From Pedobacter panaciterrae (lineage in GTDB: Bacteria > Bacteroidota > Bacteroidia > Sphingobacteriales > Sphingobacteriaceae): a stretch of 64,000 nt of DNA. The position numbers were made by a program, and so were the translations under genes. Positions within the stretch are counted from its first letter, which is position 1; each line of letters begins with the position of its first letter. The notes below the pieces were generated by a model. It searched no databases. It was not told the DNA's origin and was given only the letters and a program-made list of their open reading frames with translations. Of the stretch, positions 42,701-51,323 are shown in pieces. The stretch covers positions 62,001 to 126,000 of the forward strand of contig NZ_JABMKW010000008.1 of NCBI RefSeq assembly GCF_013204795.1, written 5' to 3'.

Positions 42701-45180
42701 CTTCGCCAAGTTTGTGTTCAACTACAGATGATGTGGTTATTGATAACTTAGAAGCACTTCAAAATACCATCACCAACACATCAGGAACAACTGTATGTTC
42801 CGGGCAACAGGTTACCATTAATGGCGATGTACCCATTGGAGGTAAGCCTCCATATACCTATAGATGGGAAATAAGTACTAATCCAAGTACGAGTTGGACA
42901 ATAATTCCTGATGCAACTAGCCGGGATCTGACCGTTACAATTCCTGTGAGCGCTTCGATTAGGCGTATAGTATCAGGTGGTGCTTGTGAAACCATAAGTA
43001 ATGAGGTAAACCTGATAGCGCTACCACCAATAGCGGGAAATACAATTGGCGTAGATCAGGTCATTTGTTCCGGCAGTATTCCTGCTCCTTTAACTGGCCC
43101 ACGACCTACCGGTGGCAATGGTTCAGATTACACCTATAGTTGGGAAAAAAGTATAGACAATGGGGTTAATTGGGTAGTTATAAATGGCGAAACAAAACCA
43201 ACATATGCACCGTCTGCTCTAACTGTATCAACAAAGTATAGAAGGATAGCAAGTAGTGGCCTTTGTTCTGGTGGTCAGGCTAGCACTAGTAATAGCATAA
43301 GCATTACCGTTAAACTGGATGCACTTGCCAGTTTTACATTTGCATCTGATAAAGGATGTACGCCATTTAATATCGACAACCAAAATGTAAAAGCAATTGT
43401 TGATGTAAATCGAAATGATATTTACATCTGGTATGTAAATGAAACAGAAATCGGCAGGGGCGCTCAATTTCCTGGTTATCAAATCGCAAACGACAATGAA
43501 TCCGTTATTATTAAGCTAGTAGTTACCAGTAAACAGGGGTGTAAAGCTGATGAAATGTCTCATGCATTTTCGACCCGGCAAAGCATTGCTGCGTCATTTA
43601 CACAAGATAAATCCGAAGGATGCGGTCCGCTACAAGTTAGTTTTGTAAATACTTCCACTTCTCTTGTTGATGCTGATTTTAAATGGGACTTTGGCAATGG
43701 TATAACTTCTTCTTTAGTGATGCCCCCTCCAATCACTTTTCAGCCACATCCCCAAGGAAAAGATACCACTTACGTAACTACCTTAAGCGTAACTTCGCCA
43801 TGCGGAACTAATGTGTTTACTTCATCAGTCTTTGTTAAAGCCCAGCCAATCGCTGTATTCTCACCAAATAAAACCGTTGGCTGCTCTCCAATGAAAGTTA
43901 CCTTTAGCAATACCTCTCCCGGTGGTACAAATACTTACTATTATGATTTTGGAGATGGCGCCTTTCTTACTAGAACAGATAAACTACCTGTAGAACATGT
44001 TTATGTAACTGGAACAATAAAAGAGTATACCGTGAGAATGCGTGCGGAAAATGAATGCGGCAGTCAGGAAAGCAGTTACGTTATCCAGGTTTCCCCTAAC
44101 ACTGTTTTGCCTGAGCTAGTGGTAAACAGCTCAGAAAAAAGTGGCTGTGCACCATTTCTTGTGAATTTTCACAACAATTCTAAAGGGGCGAATCTATTTA
44201 GATATGATTTTGGAGACGGTGGGAGTAGGGTAACAAGATCAGCACCAGAAATTGTACAATACACATTTAAAAATCCAGGAGTATATAAAGTTGTACTTAC
44301 TGCTTCAAATGGCTGTTCAGACACGACCACGACCGAGACAATCACGGTACTTGAACAACCAACAACCAACTTCACAGCAGACAAAACGGTTGGTTGTCCT
44401 GGCCTTCAGGTAAAATTCACCAACACAACCACTGGTGGATTGTCCTACCTATGGGATTTTGGAGATGGAACAACTTCTACAGAATTCGAACCAACGCATG
44501 TGTATAGCGGTTCTCTTTCATCTTATACTGTTACACTAACAGCAACAAATAGTTTAAATTGTCCAAATACACTTATACAAAGTGATTATATAAAAATTAC
44601 AGCACCACCTATCGCACAGTTTTCAGTAGATCCTGGCATTGAAATTAGCATACCTTCTTATACATTTAGTTTTATAGACCAAAGCACCAATAGTCCAGAT
44701 CAATGGCTATGGGATTTTGGTGATGGTATAACTTCGATAGACAGAAACCCAAAACATACCTATGCAGACACGGGGCTTTACAAAGTAACTTTAAAAGTGA
44801 TCAATCAAAGCGGATGCTTTACTAGCTCCTTTAAGAATGTGAGAATTAGTGGAGTGCCCGGATATCTGTTTGTGCCAAATTCGTTTATACCCGGTAGTGA
44901 AAGTAGCGAACTTCGACAATTCAGAGCTAAGGGTTCAGGAATTAAATCATGGAGGATGTCAGTTTTTAACAAATGGGGACAACTCATATGGGAAACAACA
45001 AAGCTTGACGAAGGACATCCCCAGGAAGGCTGGGATGGAACATACCGCAATGTGGAATTACCCCAGTCTGTCTATTACTGGAAAATTGATGTCGAATTCA
45101 TTAATGGATCACAATGGAAAGGCATGACATATAATAATAGCGCACCAAAACGAACGGGGCCAATTCATTTAATCAGATAA
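39766..45180 (+). CDS. Giant PKD-repeat surface protein with T9SS type B sorting domain
   Basis: An 1804-residue exported protein: signal peptide to about residue 22 (SIAFS before QIVID), then long Thr/Ser/Asn-rich Ig-like and PKD repeats. A WGDG motif is near residue 266, and clear PKD cores (DFGNG or DFGDG) are near 1308, 1394, 1481, 1563 and 1649. Residues from about 1715 (LFVPNSFIPG, MSVFNKWGQLIWET, GWDGTYRN, YYWKIDVEF) are the gliding-motility-associated C-terminal domain that directs type IX secretion and surface attachment. It is probably an adhesin. The PorP/SprF gene starts two bases after its stop codon, which is the standard pairing for SprB-like cargo. Confidence 0.93.
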   Translation: MIRRLSLLTLVLFFYHISIAFSQIVIDQVASGPYTPESTIAATFSLGATCLQPGNSFNLYLVSPQGVEKSIGSYTGFYSTFVNGVIPPGTTAGTGYRLRIKSTLPVFTSSDSNPFDIKAGGKATVAINSNSKASTNPLTFGTCNTDENTPTKEFFFNNESNTGNVTVTFKNELNPGVPQTIAFGAVGTPISYTASLAHYTMFVKATMPDGSVGTKAYFLINNLAVTAFTTTSGNTVCFPVGTFEYRVDVSNKGIGVNFPGNIYKVDWGDGTSNEYTYCDIKQNNDRISHTYTKSSCGLSYRSGNQTFYNAFGVNVGLISPFCGAIGSPLSTPAKVVTRPKNLFSFPPIACVNDDIIFNNQSLPGEQANTNFPGCAPNDVKYNWYVDGALAASAKPLTYNLVHKFVTTGKHKIRLSSISDGNCQADDLELEICVQERPKPSFTLPDNLICLTPGVLTPANTSVLDNTSCPSTPVYTWNVVPAQGVSYQGGTSNSSVTPQFKFSQSGVYNITLSVKTGTCQEITLPQKIVVNTEPQATLSPEQRLCQKGDFVFGPNATDTKTTVNGTAEDLSDTYTWEVIGTGAYSFVAPSTANSKYPTINFADFGTYTVSLTHKNNCGTITVSQKITFIEAPVPTIVANSNPICNKASVTLTGAISGSYTSFTWDNGINNINFSNPSDLTTVYTPSVAERNAGKVTIFLRVNTGVPGACATVLKQIDIIILPENKLTNTNNTKVVCTGNPVDFIPKSTVDGSTFKWTATNNDGLATGYSPTGTGNITDIITNTSATSNTVVSYTIIPQKDGCDGEPFILTVTVTPKPILTATVAKAVICTGNPSGISLSSNLGNNNTLYVWTSTASLVTGNTNQVTPVSVIAINDILTNSGLNEGSVTYTITPIVNGCPGNPKTIVIKVHPTITVADAGADQSICNQSTYTLKGNAPKASEIGKWTVLPAGPLITDPTAYNSAVTSLNPGQRYVFTWTITSPSLCSTTDDVVIDNLEALQNTITNTSGTTVCSGQQVTINGDVPIGGKPPYTYRWEISTNPSTSWTIIPDATSRDLTVTIPVSASIRRIVSGGACETISNEVNLIALPPIAGNTIGVDQVICSGSIPAPLTGPRPTGGNGSDYTYSWEKSIDNGVNWVVINGETKPTYAPSALTVSTKYRRIASSGLCSGGQASTSNSISITVKLDALASFTFASDKGCTPFNIDNQNVKAIVDVNRNDIYIWYVNETEIGRGAQFPGYQIANDNESVIIKLVVTSKQGCKADEMSHAFSTRQSIAASFTQDKSEGCGPLQVSFVNTSTSLVDADFKWDFGNGITSSLVMPPPITFQPHPQGKDTTYVTTLSVTSPCGTNVFTSSVFVKAQPIAVFSPNKTVGCSPMKVTFSNTSPGGTNTYYYDFGDGAFLTRTDKLPVEHVYVTGTIKEYTVRMRAENECGSQESSYVIQVSPNTVLPELVVNSSEKSGCAPFLVNFHNNSKGANLFRYDFGDGGSRVTRSAPEIVQYTFKNPGVYKVVLTASNGCSDTTTTETITVLEQPTTNFTADKTVGCPGLQVKFTNTTTGGLSYLWDFGDGTTSTEFEPTHVYSGSLSSYTVTLTATNSLNCPNTLIQSDYIKITAPPIAQFSVDPGIEISIPSYTFSFIDQSTNSPDQWLWDFGDGITSIDRNPKHTYADTGLYKVTLKVINQSGCFTSSFKNVRISGVPGYLFVPNSFIPGSESSELRQFRAKGSGIKSWRMSVFNKWGQLIWETTKLDEGHPQEGWDGTYRNVELPQSVYYWKIDVEFINGSQWKGMTYNNSAPKRTGPIHLIR

Positions 45181-45181
45181 C

Positions 45182-46210
45182 ATGGCAAAGACATTAAAGA
45201 TTCTGTTGATTTTGCTAATTTTTATAGGCATTGAATTTGCATCTGCACAAGATCATATTTATTCACAGTTTTTTAACCAGCCTATATATTTAAATCCTTC
45301 ATTAACCGGTCAATTTGAAGGAGATATTAGAATGAACCTTGTTTATAGAAATCAATGGTCAGGCTTAAGTGGTGATCTGTCCTATATCTCCGCTTCGGCC
45401 GATTTGAATATTGCCAAATTTCCGGGAGGAGTGGGATTGATTTTTAATCGTTCCAGTGAGGGAACTGCCTATTTAACTAAAAACAATGCGGCTGCTACAT
45501 ATTCTTACAGTGTCGGTGGCGATGATTTTGTACTGTCATTTGGTATACAGGCAGGTTTTACCAATAGAACGATAGACTGGAACAAGTTGGTCTTTTCCGA
45601 TCAGATTGATCCTCGCCTAGGATATGTTCCTGGCAGTATCTCTGCTGCTGAACCACCTGATATCTCCAATAAGTTTTTCTTTGACGCAGCAACAGGTGTA
45701 AACCTTGTTTACCGTAACTTTATGCTTGGGACGGCATTACACCACATTAACAGGCCCGACGAATCCTTTAGCGGAACGCAAGCCAAGCTTCCAATGAGAA
45801 TTACCGTAAACGCAAGTTTCAAAATTCCCCTCACTCCATATTTTGATTATAACCAAGATGAAGGTGCTTCTCTTATACCTTCTGTAGTTTACTACAGACA
45901 GGCAAGTAATAGCAACGTTAGTCTGGGAGCTCAATTTAAATACAAAAGCCTAAATACAGGTCTTTGGTATCGAACGGGCCCCCAGAACGGCCCTGATGCA
46001 GTTGTTCTTTCTCTTATTTTTGATCTTTTTAAAGGAAGGCGTAATGGAGAAAAGGTGAGGCTAGGTATAAGCCATGATGCTACCATTTCAAAAATTAATT
46101 ATACAAATACAAGCGGTACTACTGAGGCTAGTATTGGATACGAAAAGTACTTCCCGAATAGTTCTGGTTACAATCGTTTTAATGGGCTAAGGTGCTACGA
46201 CTTCTTTTAG
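45182..46210 (+). CDS. PorP/SprF family type IX secretion-associated outer-membrane protein
   Basis: A 342-residue beta-barrel protein with signal peptide (FASA before QDHIYSQ). The opening QDHIYSQFFNQPIYLNPSLTGQFEGDIRMNLVYRNQW is characteristic of PorP/SprF, as are the mid-region NLVYRNFMLGTALHHINRPDESF and the ending GYEKYFPNSSGYNRFNGLRCYDFF. In gliding Bacteroidota, SprF supports secretion or surface display of the large adhesin encoded just upstream. Stop and start codons of the two genes are one base apart, so translation is probably coupled. The pair is likely one dedicated secretion unit, separate from the core T9SS genes, which are not in this window. Confidence 0.95.
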   Translation: MAKTLKILLILLIFIGIEFASAQDHIYSQFFNQPIYLNPSLTGQFEGDIRMNLVYRNQWSGLSGDLSYISASADLNIAKFPGGVGLIFNRSSEGTAYLTKNNAAATYSYSVGGDDFVLSFGIQAGFTNRTIDWNKLVFSDQIDPRLGYVPGSISAAEPPDISNKFFFDAATGVNLVYRNFMLGTALHHINRPDESFSGTQAKLPMRITVNASFKIPLTPYFDYNQDEGASLIPSVVYYRQASNSNVSLGAQFKYKSLNTGLWYRTGPQNGPDAVVLSLIFDLFKGRRNGEKVRLGISHDATISKINYTNTSGTTEASIGYEKYFPNSSGYNRFNGLRCYDFF

Positions 46211-46240
46211 ATAATGATATAAATAAAGGAATAAAAAGTA

Positions 46241-46248
46241 TATTTTTG
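46241..46248 (+). promoter_or_regulatory. Promoter -7 core for the EVE-domain gene
   Basis: TATTTTTG matches TAnnTTTG exactly, 44 bases before the ATG at 46293. No clear -33 element is visible. Confidence 0.4.
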
Positions 46249-46292
46249 TCAGCGGTTTTGTCAACGAATGTATCAAAAACCCTTTTTAAACT

Positions 46293-46706
46293 ATGAAGAA
46301 CACACAGTATTGGTTAGTGAAGTCAGAACCTTTTAAATATAGCTGGGAGAAATTTAACAAAGACGGCAGAACCTTTTGGGATGGTGTACGCAATTATCAG
46401 GCACGTAATAACCTGAAAGAGATGAAAGAAGGGGATCTGGTTTTATTCTACCATAGTAATGAAGGTAAAAATGTAGTTGGTATAGCAAAAGTGGTAAAAG
46501 AGTTTTATCAGGATCCAACTACCAGTGACCCTAACTGGGTTGTAGTAGATCTGGCTCCGGTCGAGGCACTTAAAAATCCTGTTAGTCTGGAACAGATCAA
46601 AGCAGAAGAAAGTCTTAAAGACGTTTCATTGGTTAGACAAGGCAGGTTATCTGTAATGCCACTTAAAGCCGAGGAATTTGATAAAATATTAGAGATGGGT
46701 AGCTAA
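46293..46706 (+). CDS. EVE domain-containing protein
   Basis: A 137-residue protein made almost entirely of one EVE domain, the PUA-like fold named after DUF55/thymocyte nuclear protein 1: YWLVKSEPFKYSWE at the start, FWDGVRNYQARNNLKEMKEGDLVLFYHS, then VVGIAKVVKEFYQDPTTSDPNWVVVDLAPV. EVE proteins are thought to bind modified bases in DNA or RNA; no partner enzyme is next to it here. Its stop overlaps the stop of the convergent antiporter gene by four bases, so no terminator separates them. Confidence 0.95.
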   Translation: MKNTQYWLVKSEPFKYSWEKFNKDGRTFWDGVRNYQARNNLKEMKEGDLVLFYHSNEGKNVVGIAKVVKEFYQDPTTSDPNWVVVDLAPVEALKNPVSLEQIKAEESLKDVSLVRQGRLSVMPLKAEEFDKILEMGS

Positions 46707-47902
46707 TGCATCCCCGAATAAGGTTCTGCTCTTACATATTTCTTTGTTAAGAGCAGACCTATACTCATTATCAAACTCGATCCTAATACCACAACAAATA
46801 AGAAAGAAGTTCCTACTTCTGGTATTTTAAGCGCATGAGGTAAATTAAAATACAGCAGGATGCTAATCAGTCCTCTTGGCGCAATAAAAGCCTCCGCTCC
46901 ACTATTTTCCCTTCTAAAGATTTTAAGATAAACAAACCTGATCACAAAGATAGATGCAAGCATAATCAAACCGTTTACAAGAACAATTTGATCATTAAGC
47001 TGATAAATGTTCATTGTAAATCCGAATATTACAAAGAAAAACGTTCTTAAAATAAATGCACTTTCAGCAGATAACTGATGTAGTTGTGTTAAATCATTAG
47101 ATAGATTCTTGTAAATAAAAATACTTCTAAACCAGGCGTACTTGATGGTGTCTGCATTGTTTAAAAACAGACCGAAAGAGAGTATTAAAACAAGGGCCGA
47201 CAAGTGGTACGACTGCCCAATAGCATACACCATTATCAATATAGAGATGATCAGGAAAAACTTTATGTGATGTGATATTTTTCCCATTACATAAAGCAAA
47301 ACGATGCAGGAAATAGCCGATAATATAACTATCAGTATCGTATTTAGTCCTAAGCCAGTAAACGAAGAAGTAGAGATGTGAGGATTAGATATGGCAAAAT
47401 TAAAGAGTATGATCCCCAGAATATCAGAAAAAGAAGATTCATAAATGATAAACTCTTTTCCTTTTTTAGATAGTGCTGCGGCAGATGGAATAGCTATTGC
47501 AGAGCTAACCACACTAAAAGGAATTGCATTGCTAAAGCACGTGTAAAGGTCGCGGCCGGTAATCTCGTATATAATAAAAGTGATCACAGAAACCGAGGCG
47601 ATCAGTATTACAAGTGCCGATAGAAAAGCACCCTTAATGATTTTATTTTTATCCCGATCGTATTTCAGTTCAAGTGATCCTTCAAAAACGATCATGATCA
47701 AACCCACAGTACCAAGAGCAGGTAAGATCTTTAGAAAATCGAAGGTTTCTATCTTAAGGTTATCTACAAGTACGCGCAGGCCTATTCCTAAAAGCAATAG
47801 CAGCAGTACAGAAGGTAATTTAGTTTTACTGGCAACAAGGTCAAATAAATAAGAGAAGATGACCAGGCCGCTTAAAATAATCAGTGTAGTGTACGTCGTC
47901 AT
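46703..47902 (-). CDS. Cation:proton antiporter (CPA1/NhaP-like)
   Basis: A 399-residue polytopic inner-membrane protein with about twelve helices, of the sodium/hydrogen exchanger family. Features: DLVASKTKLPSVLLLLLLGIGLR near the start, TVGLIMIVFEGSLELKYD, an SVVSSAIAIPSAAAL segment and ESSFSDILGIILFNFA, whose acidic residues are in the position of the ion-binding site (ESSFSD instead of the more usual ESLLND). It exchanges Na+ or K+ for H+ across the inner membrane. It has no C-terminal regulatory domain. A 10-bp perfect hairpin lies between it and the thioesterase gene upstream on the same strand. Confidence 0.92.
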   Translation of the reverse strand: MTTYTTLIILSGLVIFSYLFDLVASKTKLPSVLLLLLLGIGLRVLVDNLKIETFDFLKILPALGTVGLIMIVFEGSLELKYDRDKNKIIKGAFLSALVILIASVSVITFIIYEITGRDLYTCFSNAIPFSVVSSAIAIPSAAALSKKGKEFIIYESSFSDILGIILFNFAISNPHISTSSFTGLGLNTILIVILSAISCIVLLYVMGKISHHIKFFLIISILIMVYAIGQSYHLSALVLILSFGLFLNNADTIKYAWFRSIFIYKNLSNDLTQLHQLSAESAFILRTFFFVIFGFTMNIYQLNDQIVLVNGLIMLASIFVIRFVYLKIFRRENSGAEAFIAPRGLISILLYFNLPHALKIPEVGTSFLFVVVLGSSLIMSIGLLLTKKYVRAEPYSGMH

Positions 47903-47917
47903 TTTTCCTATTTATTT

Positions 47918-47941
47918 AATAACAGCATTCCTGCTGTTATT
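47918..47941 (-). terminator. Hairpin between thioesterase and antiporter genes
   Basis: AATAACAGCA and TGCTGTTATT (10 bp, perfect, TTCC loop) follow the thioesterase stop by two bases. There is no U-tract beyond TTATTAAAT, so it may be a weak terminator or an mRNA-stabilising hairpin. Confidence 0.5.
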
Positions 47942-47943
47942 GT

Positions 47944-48465
47944 TTACTCCTTAAAAAAAAGGGCTTTCAACTCAATAGCGTCATTTGGCAACATCTTTCC
48001 ACTCAATATCAACCGCAATTGTCTTCTTCTTAAAGCCCCGGCAAATAATTCGATTTCTTCCTCAGTCTCAGGTTTCAATTCCGGAACAGGAATAGTTCTT
48101 CCACTTTGGTCAACCGCTACAAAAGTATAGTAAGCCTCATTTGATTTTACCCTGCTTCCCGAAGGAATATTTTCTGCCCAAACATCCAGTCTTACCTCAA
48201 CAGAAGTATTAAATGAGCGTGTAACCTTAGCCTCAATCGTAATTACATCCCCAAGTTTTATAGGCTGTTTAAATGATACATTATCTACAGAAGCTGTAAC
48301 CACAATTCTATTGCAATGTTTTTGAGCCGATATTGCAGCAGCAATATCCATCCAATGCAATAATCTGCCCCCCATTAAGTTATTAAGCGTGTTGGTATCG
48401 TTGGGCAATACCAACTCATTCATTATGGTGAAGGAATCCTTCGGACTTTTTACTTTTGTACTCAT
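47944..48465 (-). CDS. Acyl-CoA thioesterase (hot-dog fold)
   Basis: A 173-residue cytoplasmic enzyme from ATG 48463-48465; three upstream codons from a TTG are unlikely to be used. It has one hot-dog domain of the YciA/BACH type: MNELVLPNDTNTLNNLMGGRLLHWMDIAAAISAQKH, where the Asn and Asp around NNLMGG...MD are the catalytic positions, then DNVSFKQPIKLGDVITIEAKV and VKSNEAYYTFVAVD. It hydrolyses acyl-CoA to free acid and CoA. An exact promoter core ends six bases before the ATG, suggesting a very short mRNA leader. Confidence 0.93.
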   Translation of the reverse strand: MSTKVKSPKDSFTIMNELVLPNDTNTLNNLMGGRLLHWMDIAAAISAQKHCNRIVVTASVDNVSFKQPIKLGDVITIEAKVTRSFNTSVEVRLDVWAENIPSGSRVKSNEAYYTFVAVDQSGRTIPVPELKPETEEEIELFAGALRRRQLRLILSGKMLPNDAIELKALFFKE

Positions 48466-48471
48466 CTCAGG

Positions 48472-48479
48472 CAAAAGTA
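48472..48479 (-). promoter_or_regulatory. Promoter -7 core near the thioesterase start
   Basis: TACTTTTG matches TAnnTTTG exactly and ends six bases before the ATG; the predicted leader is only a few bases. Confidence 0.5.
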
Positions 48480-48567
48480 AACAAAATTCAACATAATCAC
48501 TTTTACGAGATAAAAGGAGTCAACTAGCTTTGGGTTTCTTGATGATTTTGTATCTTAGTTGTACGGC

Positions 48568-50058
48568 ATGAAAAATCAAACGCTGATACAATATTTTCAC
48601 TGGTATTATCAAGAAGACGTTAAGCTATGGATTAGGGTTGCCGAAGAGGTGCCAACATTTGTTGAACTCGGAATTACAGGCCTTTGGCTACCGCCAGCTT
48701 ATAAAGCAACCTCAGGAGATATTTCTGTAGGTTACGATTCCTACGATCTTTTCGATCTTGGCGAGTTTGATCAAAAAGATTGTGTAGCTACCAAATACGG
48801 AACTAAAGAAGAATACTTAAGTGCAATTAATGCACTAAAAGCAAGCGGCATAGCAACTATTGCCGATGTGGTGCTTAATCATAAGGCCGGTGGAGATGAG
48901 CTGGAAAAGATAAAAGTGCGGAAAGTAAACGACCTGAATCGTAAAGAGTTTATTTCGCCTGTTATAGAAATTGAAGCATGGACTAAATTTACATTTCCAG
49001 GCCGAAAAGGTAAATATTCAAGTTTTATCTGGGATTACCATTGTTTCAGCGGGCTCGATTTTGCCGCTAACCTGCAAGAAGGAGGGATTTTTTCAATTCA
49101 GAACGAATTTGGAGAGGGTTGGGAAGATGTTCCTTCCAAAGAACACGGCAATTACGACTACCTGATGTTTAACGATATAGAATCAAGAAATCCCGCCGTG
49201 AGGCAAGAACTGAAGGAATGGGGCGAGTGGTACTATAACACCTGTGGAATGGATGGTTTTAGAATGGACGCCGTCAAACACATCTCCCATAAATTTTTAA
49301 ATGAATGGATTGACCATATGAAGAGTACTTTTAAAAGGGAATTCTTTATAGTAGGTGAGAACTGGGTGGTTGATAATGTAGAAGAACTTAAATCTTACAT
49401 TGAACTTACCGAAGGCCGCATGAAGCTCTTCGATTCGGTATTGCATCAAAATTTATATGTTGCCAGTCAGCAGCGGGAAGCATACGACCTCAGTAATATT
49501 TTTGAAGGAACACTTACGTTGATAAATCCATACTTATCAATCACATTTGTTGATAACCACGATTCGCAGCCTTTGCAGGCATTGGAATCATTTGTTGCCC
49601 CGTGGTTCCGTCCTTTGGCATATGCACTTATTCTTTTACGTGAGCAGGGCATGCCTTGCTTATTCTATCCCGATCTTTACGGCAGCGCATATAAAGATAA
49701 AGACCACAATGGAAACGAAGTAGAAATAGAGCTTTCTGCGGTGTTCGAATTACCAAAGCTGTGTACGGTTCGTAAAGATCTTTCTTATGGTGTTCAGCGC
49801 GATTATCTGGATCATCAAAATTGCATAGGGTGGACAAGGGCAGGCGAAGATGAAAATCCGGGTTCTGGTATTGCGGTGCTTATGAGTAACAGTGGTGCAG
49901 GAATTAAAAACATGGAAATGGGTGTTAAACACGCCAATAAAACCTTTACAGATGCACTTGGTAACATAACTGAAGAAGTGGTAGTAAATGAAGAGGGATG
50001 GGCAGCATTTCTATGTGCCCAGAAAAGTGTTTCAGTTTGGGTGTTAAAAACTGATTAA
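48568..50058 (+). CDS. Cytoplasmic alpha-amylase (GH13)
   Basis: A 496-residue enzyme starting at ATG 48568 with no signal peptide, so it acts on intracellular alpha-glucans or maltodextrins. Glycoside hydrolase family 13 motifs are complete: ADVVLNHK (region I), GFRMDAVKHI with nucleophile Asp234 (region II), VGENW with acid/base Glu264 (region III) and FVDNHDSQP with Asp332 (region IV). The spacing matches bacterial liquefying-type amylases (GH13_5). It is not next to a SusCD pair or maltose genes. It overlaps the convergent T9SS plug-protein gene by four bases. Confidence 0.95.
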   Translation: MKNQTLIQYFHWYYQEDVKLWIRVAEEVPTFVELGITGLWLPPAYKATSGDISVGYDSYDLFDLGEFDQKDCVATKYGTKEEYLSAINALKASGIATIADVVLNHKAGGDELEKIKVRKVNDLNRKEFISPVIEIEAWTKFTFPGRKGKYSSFIWDYHCFSGLDFAANLQEGGIFSIQNEFGEGWEDVPSKEHGNYDYLMFNDIESRNPAVRQELKEWGEWYYNTCGMDGFRMDAVKHISHKFLNEWIDHMKSTFKREFFIVGENWVVDNVEELKSYIELTEGRMKLFDSVLHQNLYVASQQREAYDLSNIFEGTLTLINPYLSITFVDNHDSQPLQALESFVAPWFRPLAYALILLREQGMPCLFYPDLYGSAYKDKDHNGNEVEIELSAVFELPKLCTVRKDLSYGVQRDYLDHQNCIGWTRAGEDENPGSGIAVLMSNSGAGIKNMEMGVKHANKTFTDALGNITEEVVVNEEGWAAFLCAQKSVSVWVLKTD

Positions 50059-51323
50059 CGCTTTACGTTGCCAACATTGGAATATCCAATTAATTCTTCC
50101 CAACGCATACCCGGTTTTTTATAATAGGCAAATACCTGGTACGTATTTAAAGTTTCAAAGAATGAACCTTCAAAAATTGCCTGGTCAATTTTTCCAGTAT
50201 CCTTGTTTAACCAAACATATTTATAATCATAAAGCCCTTGTTTAAGCAATATGTTTCCGTAAAAACGTTTACGCGAAGATTCAAAGTTAAGCTTACTGGC
50301 CTCGTTTAAAACATAATTGTTAAACCTGCCAACAACATAAGCTTCTCCATTAGGAGTAGGGGGTACCGCATTTAAGGTAAACATCACATTCGCGTAATCA
50401 CCTTCTGTTGGATCATCGCTGCCTTCTTTGTTTCTGATAAAGAAACTACCATTCTCATCAACTAGGTTGCTGTATTTCACCTTGCTGGTATTGATGTCCG
50501 GAAAAAGCACCACTCTTGTTGTCGTATCCTTTATAATTTCCTGCACATTATCGCCTTTATACCGTAAGCTACGGATATCAAACTTTCGGAACTCATTACC
50601 TGCCAGGAAATCGTTGCTATTTACCTCGTTATAAGCCAATGAGCCGGGCTTAATAAAGTTCGGTTTTGTATTTATAATTGCCGTCTGCGGATTTCCATTC
50701 TGCATCACTATCGCTTTCAAATCCGTATAGGGATTCTGAATAGGCATTTGATGTAAAATAGTAAAGTTGACCTTCTGGTTGCTAAAACGCAGCGATACCT
50801 GTGAACTGGCCACTACATCTACGCCAATATTTACCACATTATCTACCACATAAAACTGCTGAGAAATAACCGGTTTTTGCTGGTTACCTTCTTCATACAC
50901 CTTTAAAATATAGTTGCCCGAAATTTTAGGCCTGATCTGAGTATTCGGTAAAGTCAGTTGGTAATGTGTGTACTTTTGGATAGTTCCAAATGAGTATTTA
51001 TACTCGGTTATCCTATCCTCACTTAAGCTTTCCAGATAATCTATGGTCGATAAGCGGGATGATTTCCAATCTGAAGTGCAATGTTCAACCGTATACCAGT
51101 AATTTTTGCTTCCGGCATTAAGGTCGTCAAATGAAAATACCAATCGTTCATTTGATTTTAGGGCAATTACAGGCAGAGATTGTTCTTGTTGCGAGTTGTA
51201 ACACTGTACCGTCTTTATTGTAGGTTGGTACACCTTGTTTTCATATACAAATTGCTGATTTTGTGCAACAGCAATTTGTATACTTAACAACAGCAAAAAA
51301 AATAATCCTGCAGGTTTTATCAT
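50055..51323 (-). CDS. Type IX secretion system plug protein (DUF5103)
   Basis: A 422-residue exported protein with signal peptide (AVA before QNQQFVYENKVY). The family signature is LVFSFDDLNAGSKNYWYTVEHCTSDWKSSRLSTIDYLES and, later, FRKFDIRSLRYKGDNV. In Flavobacterium a DUF5103 protein closes the periplasmic side of the SprA translocon between transport cycles; that role is taken from the family. Its ATG overlaps the TGA of the ABC-F gene (ATGA), so the two are translated in a coupled way, which is unexpected because the functions differ. It is convergent with the amylase gene. Confidence 0.9.
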   Translation of the reverse strand: MIKPAGLFFLLLLSIQIAVAQNQQFVYENKVYQPTIKTVQCYNSQQEQSLPVIALKSNERLVFSFDDLNAGSKNYWYTVEHCTSDWKSSRLSTIDYLESLSEDRITEYKYSFGTIQKYTHYQLTLPNTQIRPKISGNYILKVYEEGNQQKPVISQQFYVVDNVVNIGVDVVASSQVSLRFSNQKVNFTILHQMPIQNPYTDLKAIVMQNGNPQTAIINTKPNFIKPGSLAYNEVNSNDFLAGNEFRKFDIRSLRYKGDNVQEIIKDTTTRVVLFPDINTSKVKYSNLVDENGSFFIRNKEGSDDPTEGDYANVMFTLNAVPPTPNGEAYVVGRFNNYVLNEASKLNFESSRKRFYGNILLKQGLYDYKYVWLNKDTGKIDQAIFEGSFFETLNTYQVFAYYKKPGMRWEELIGYSNVGNVKR

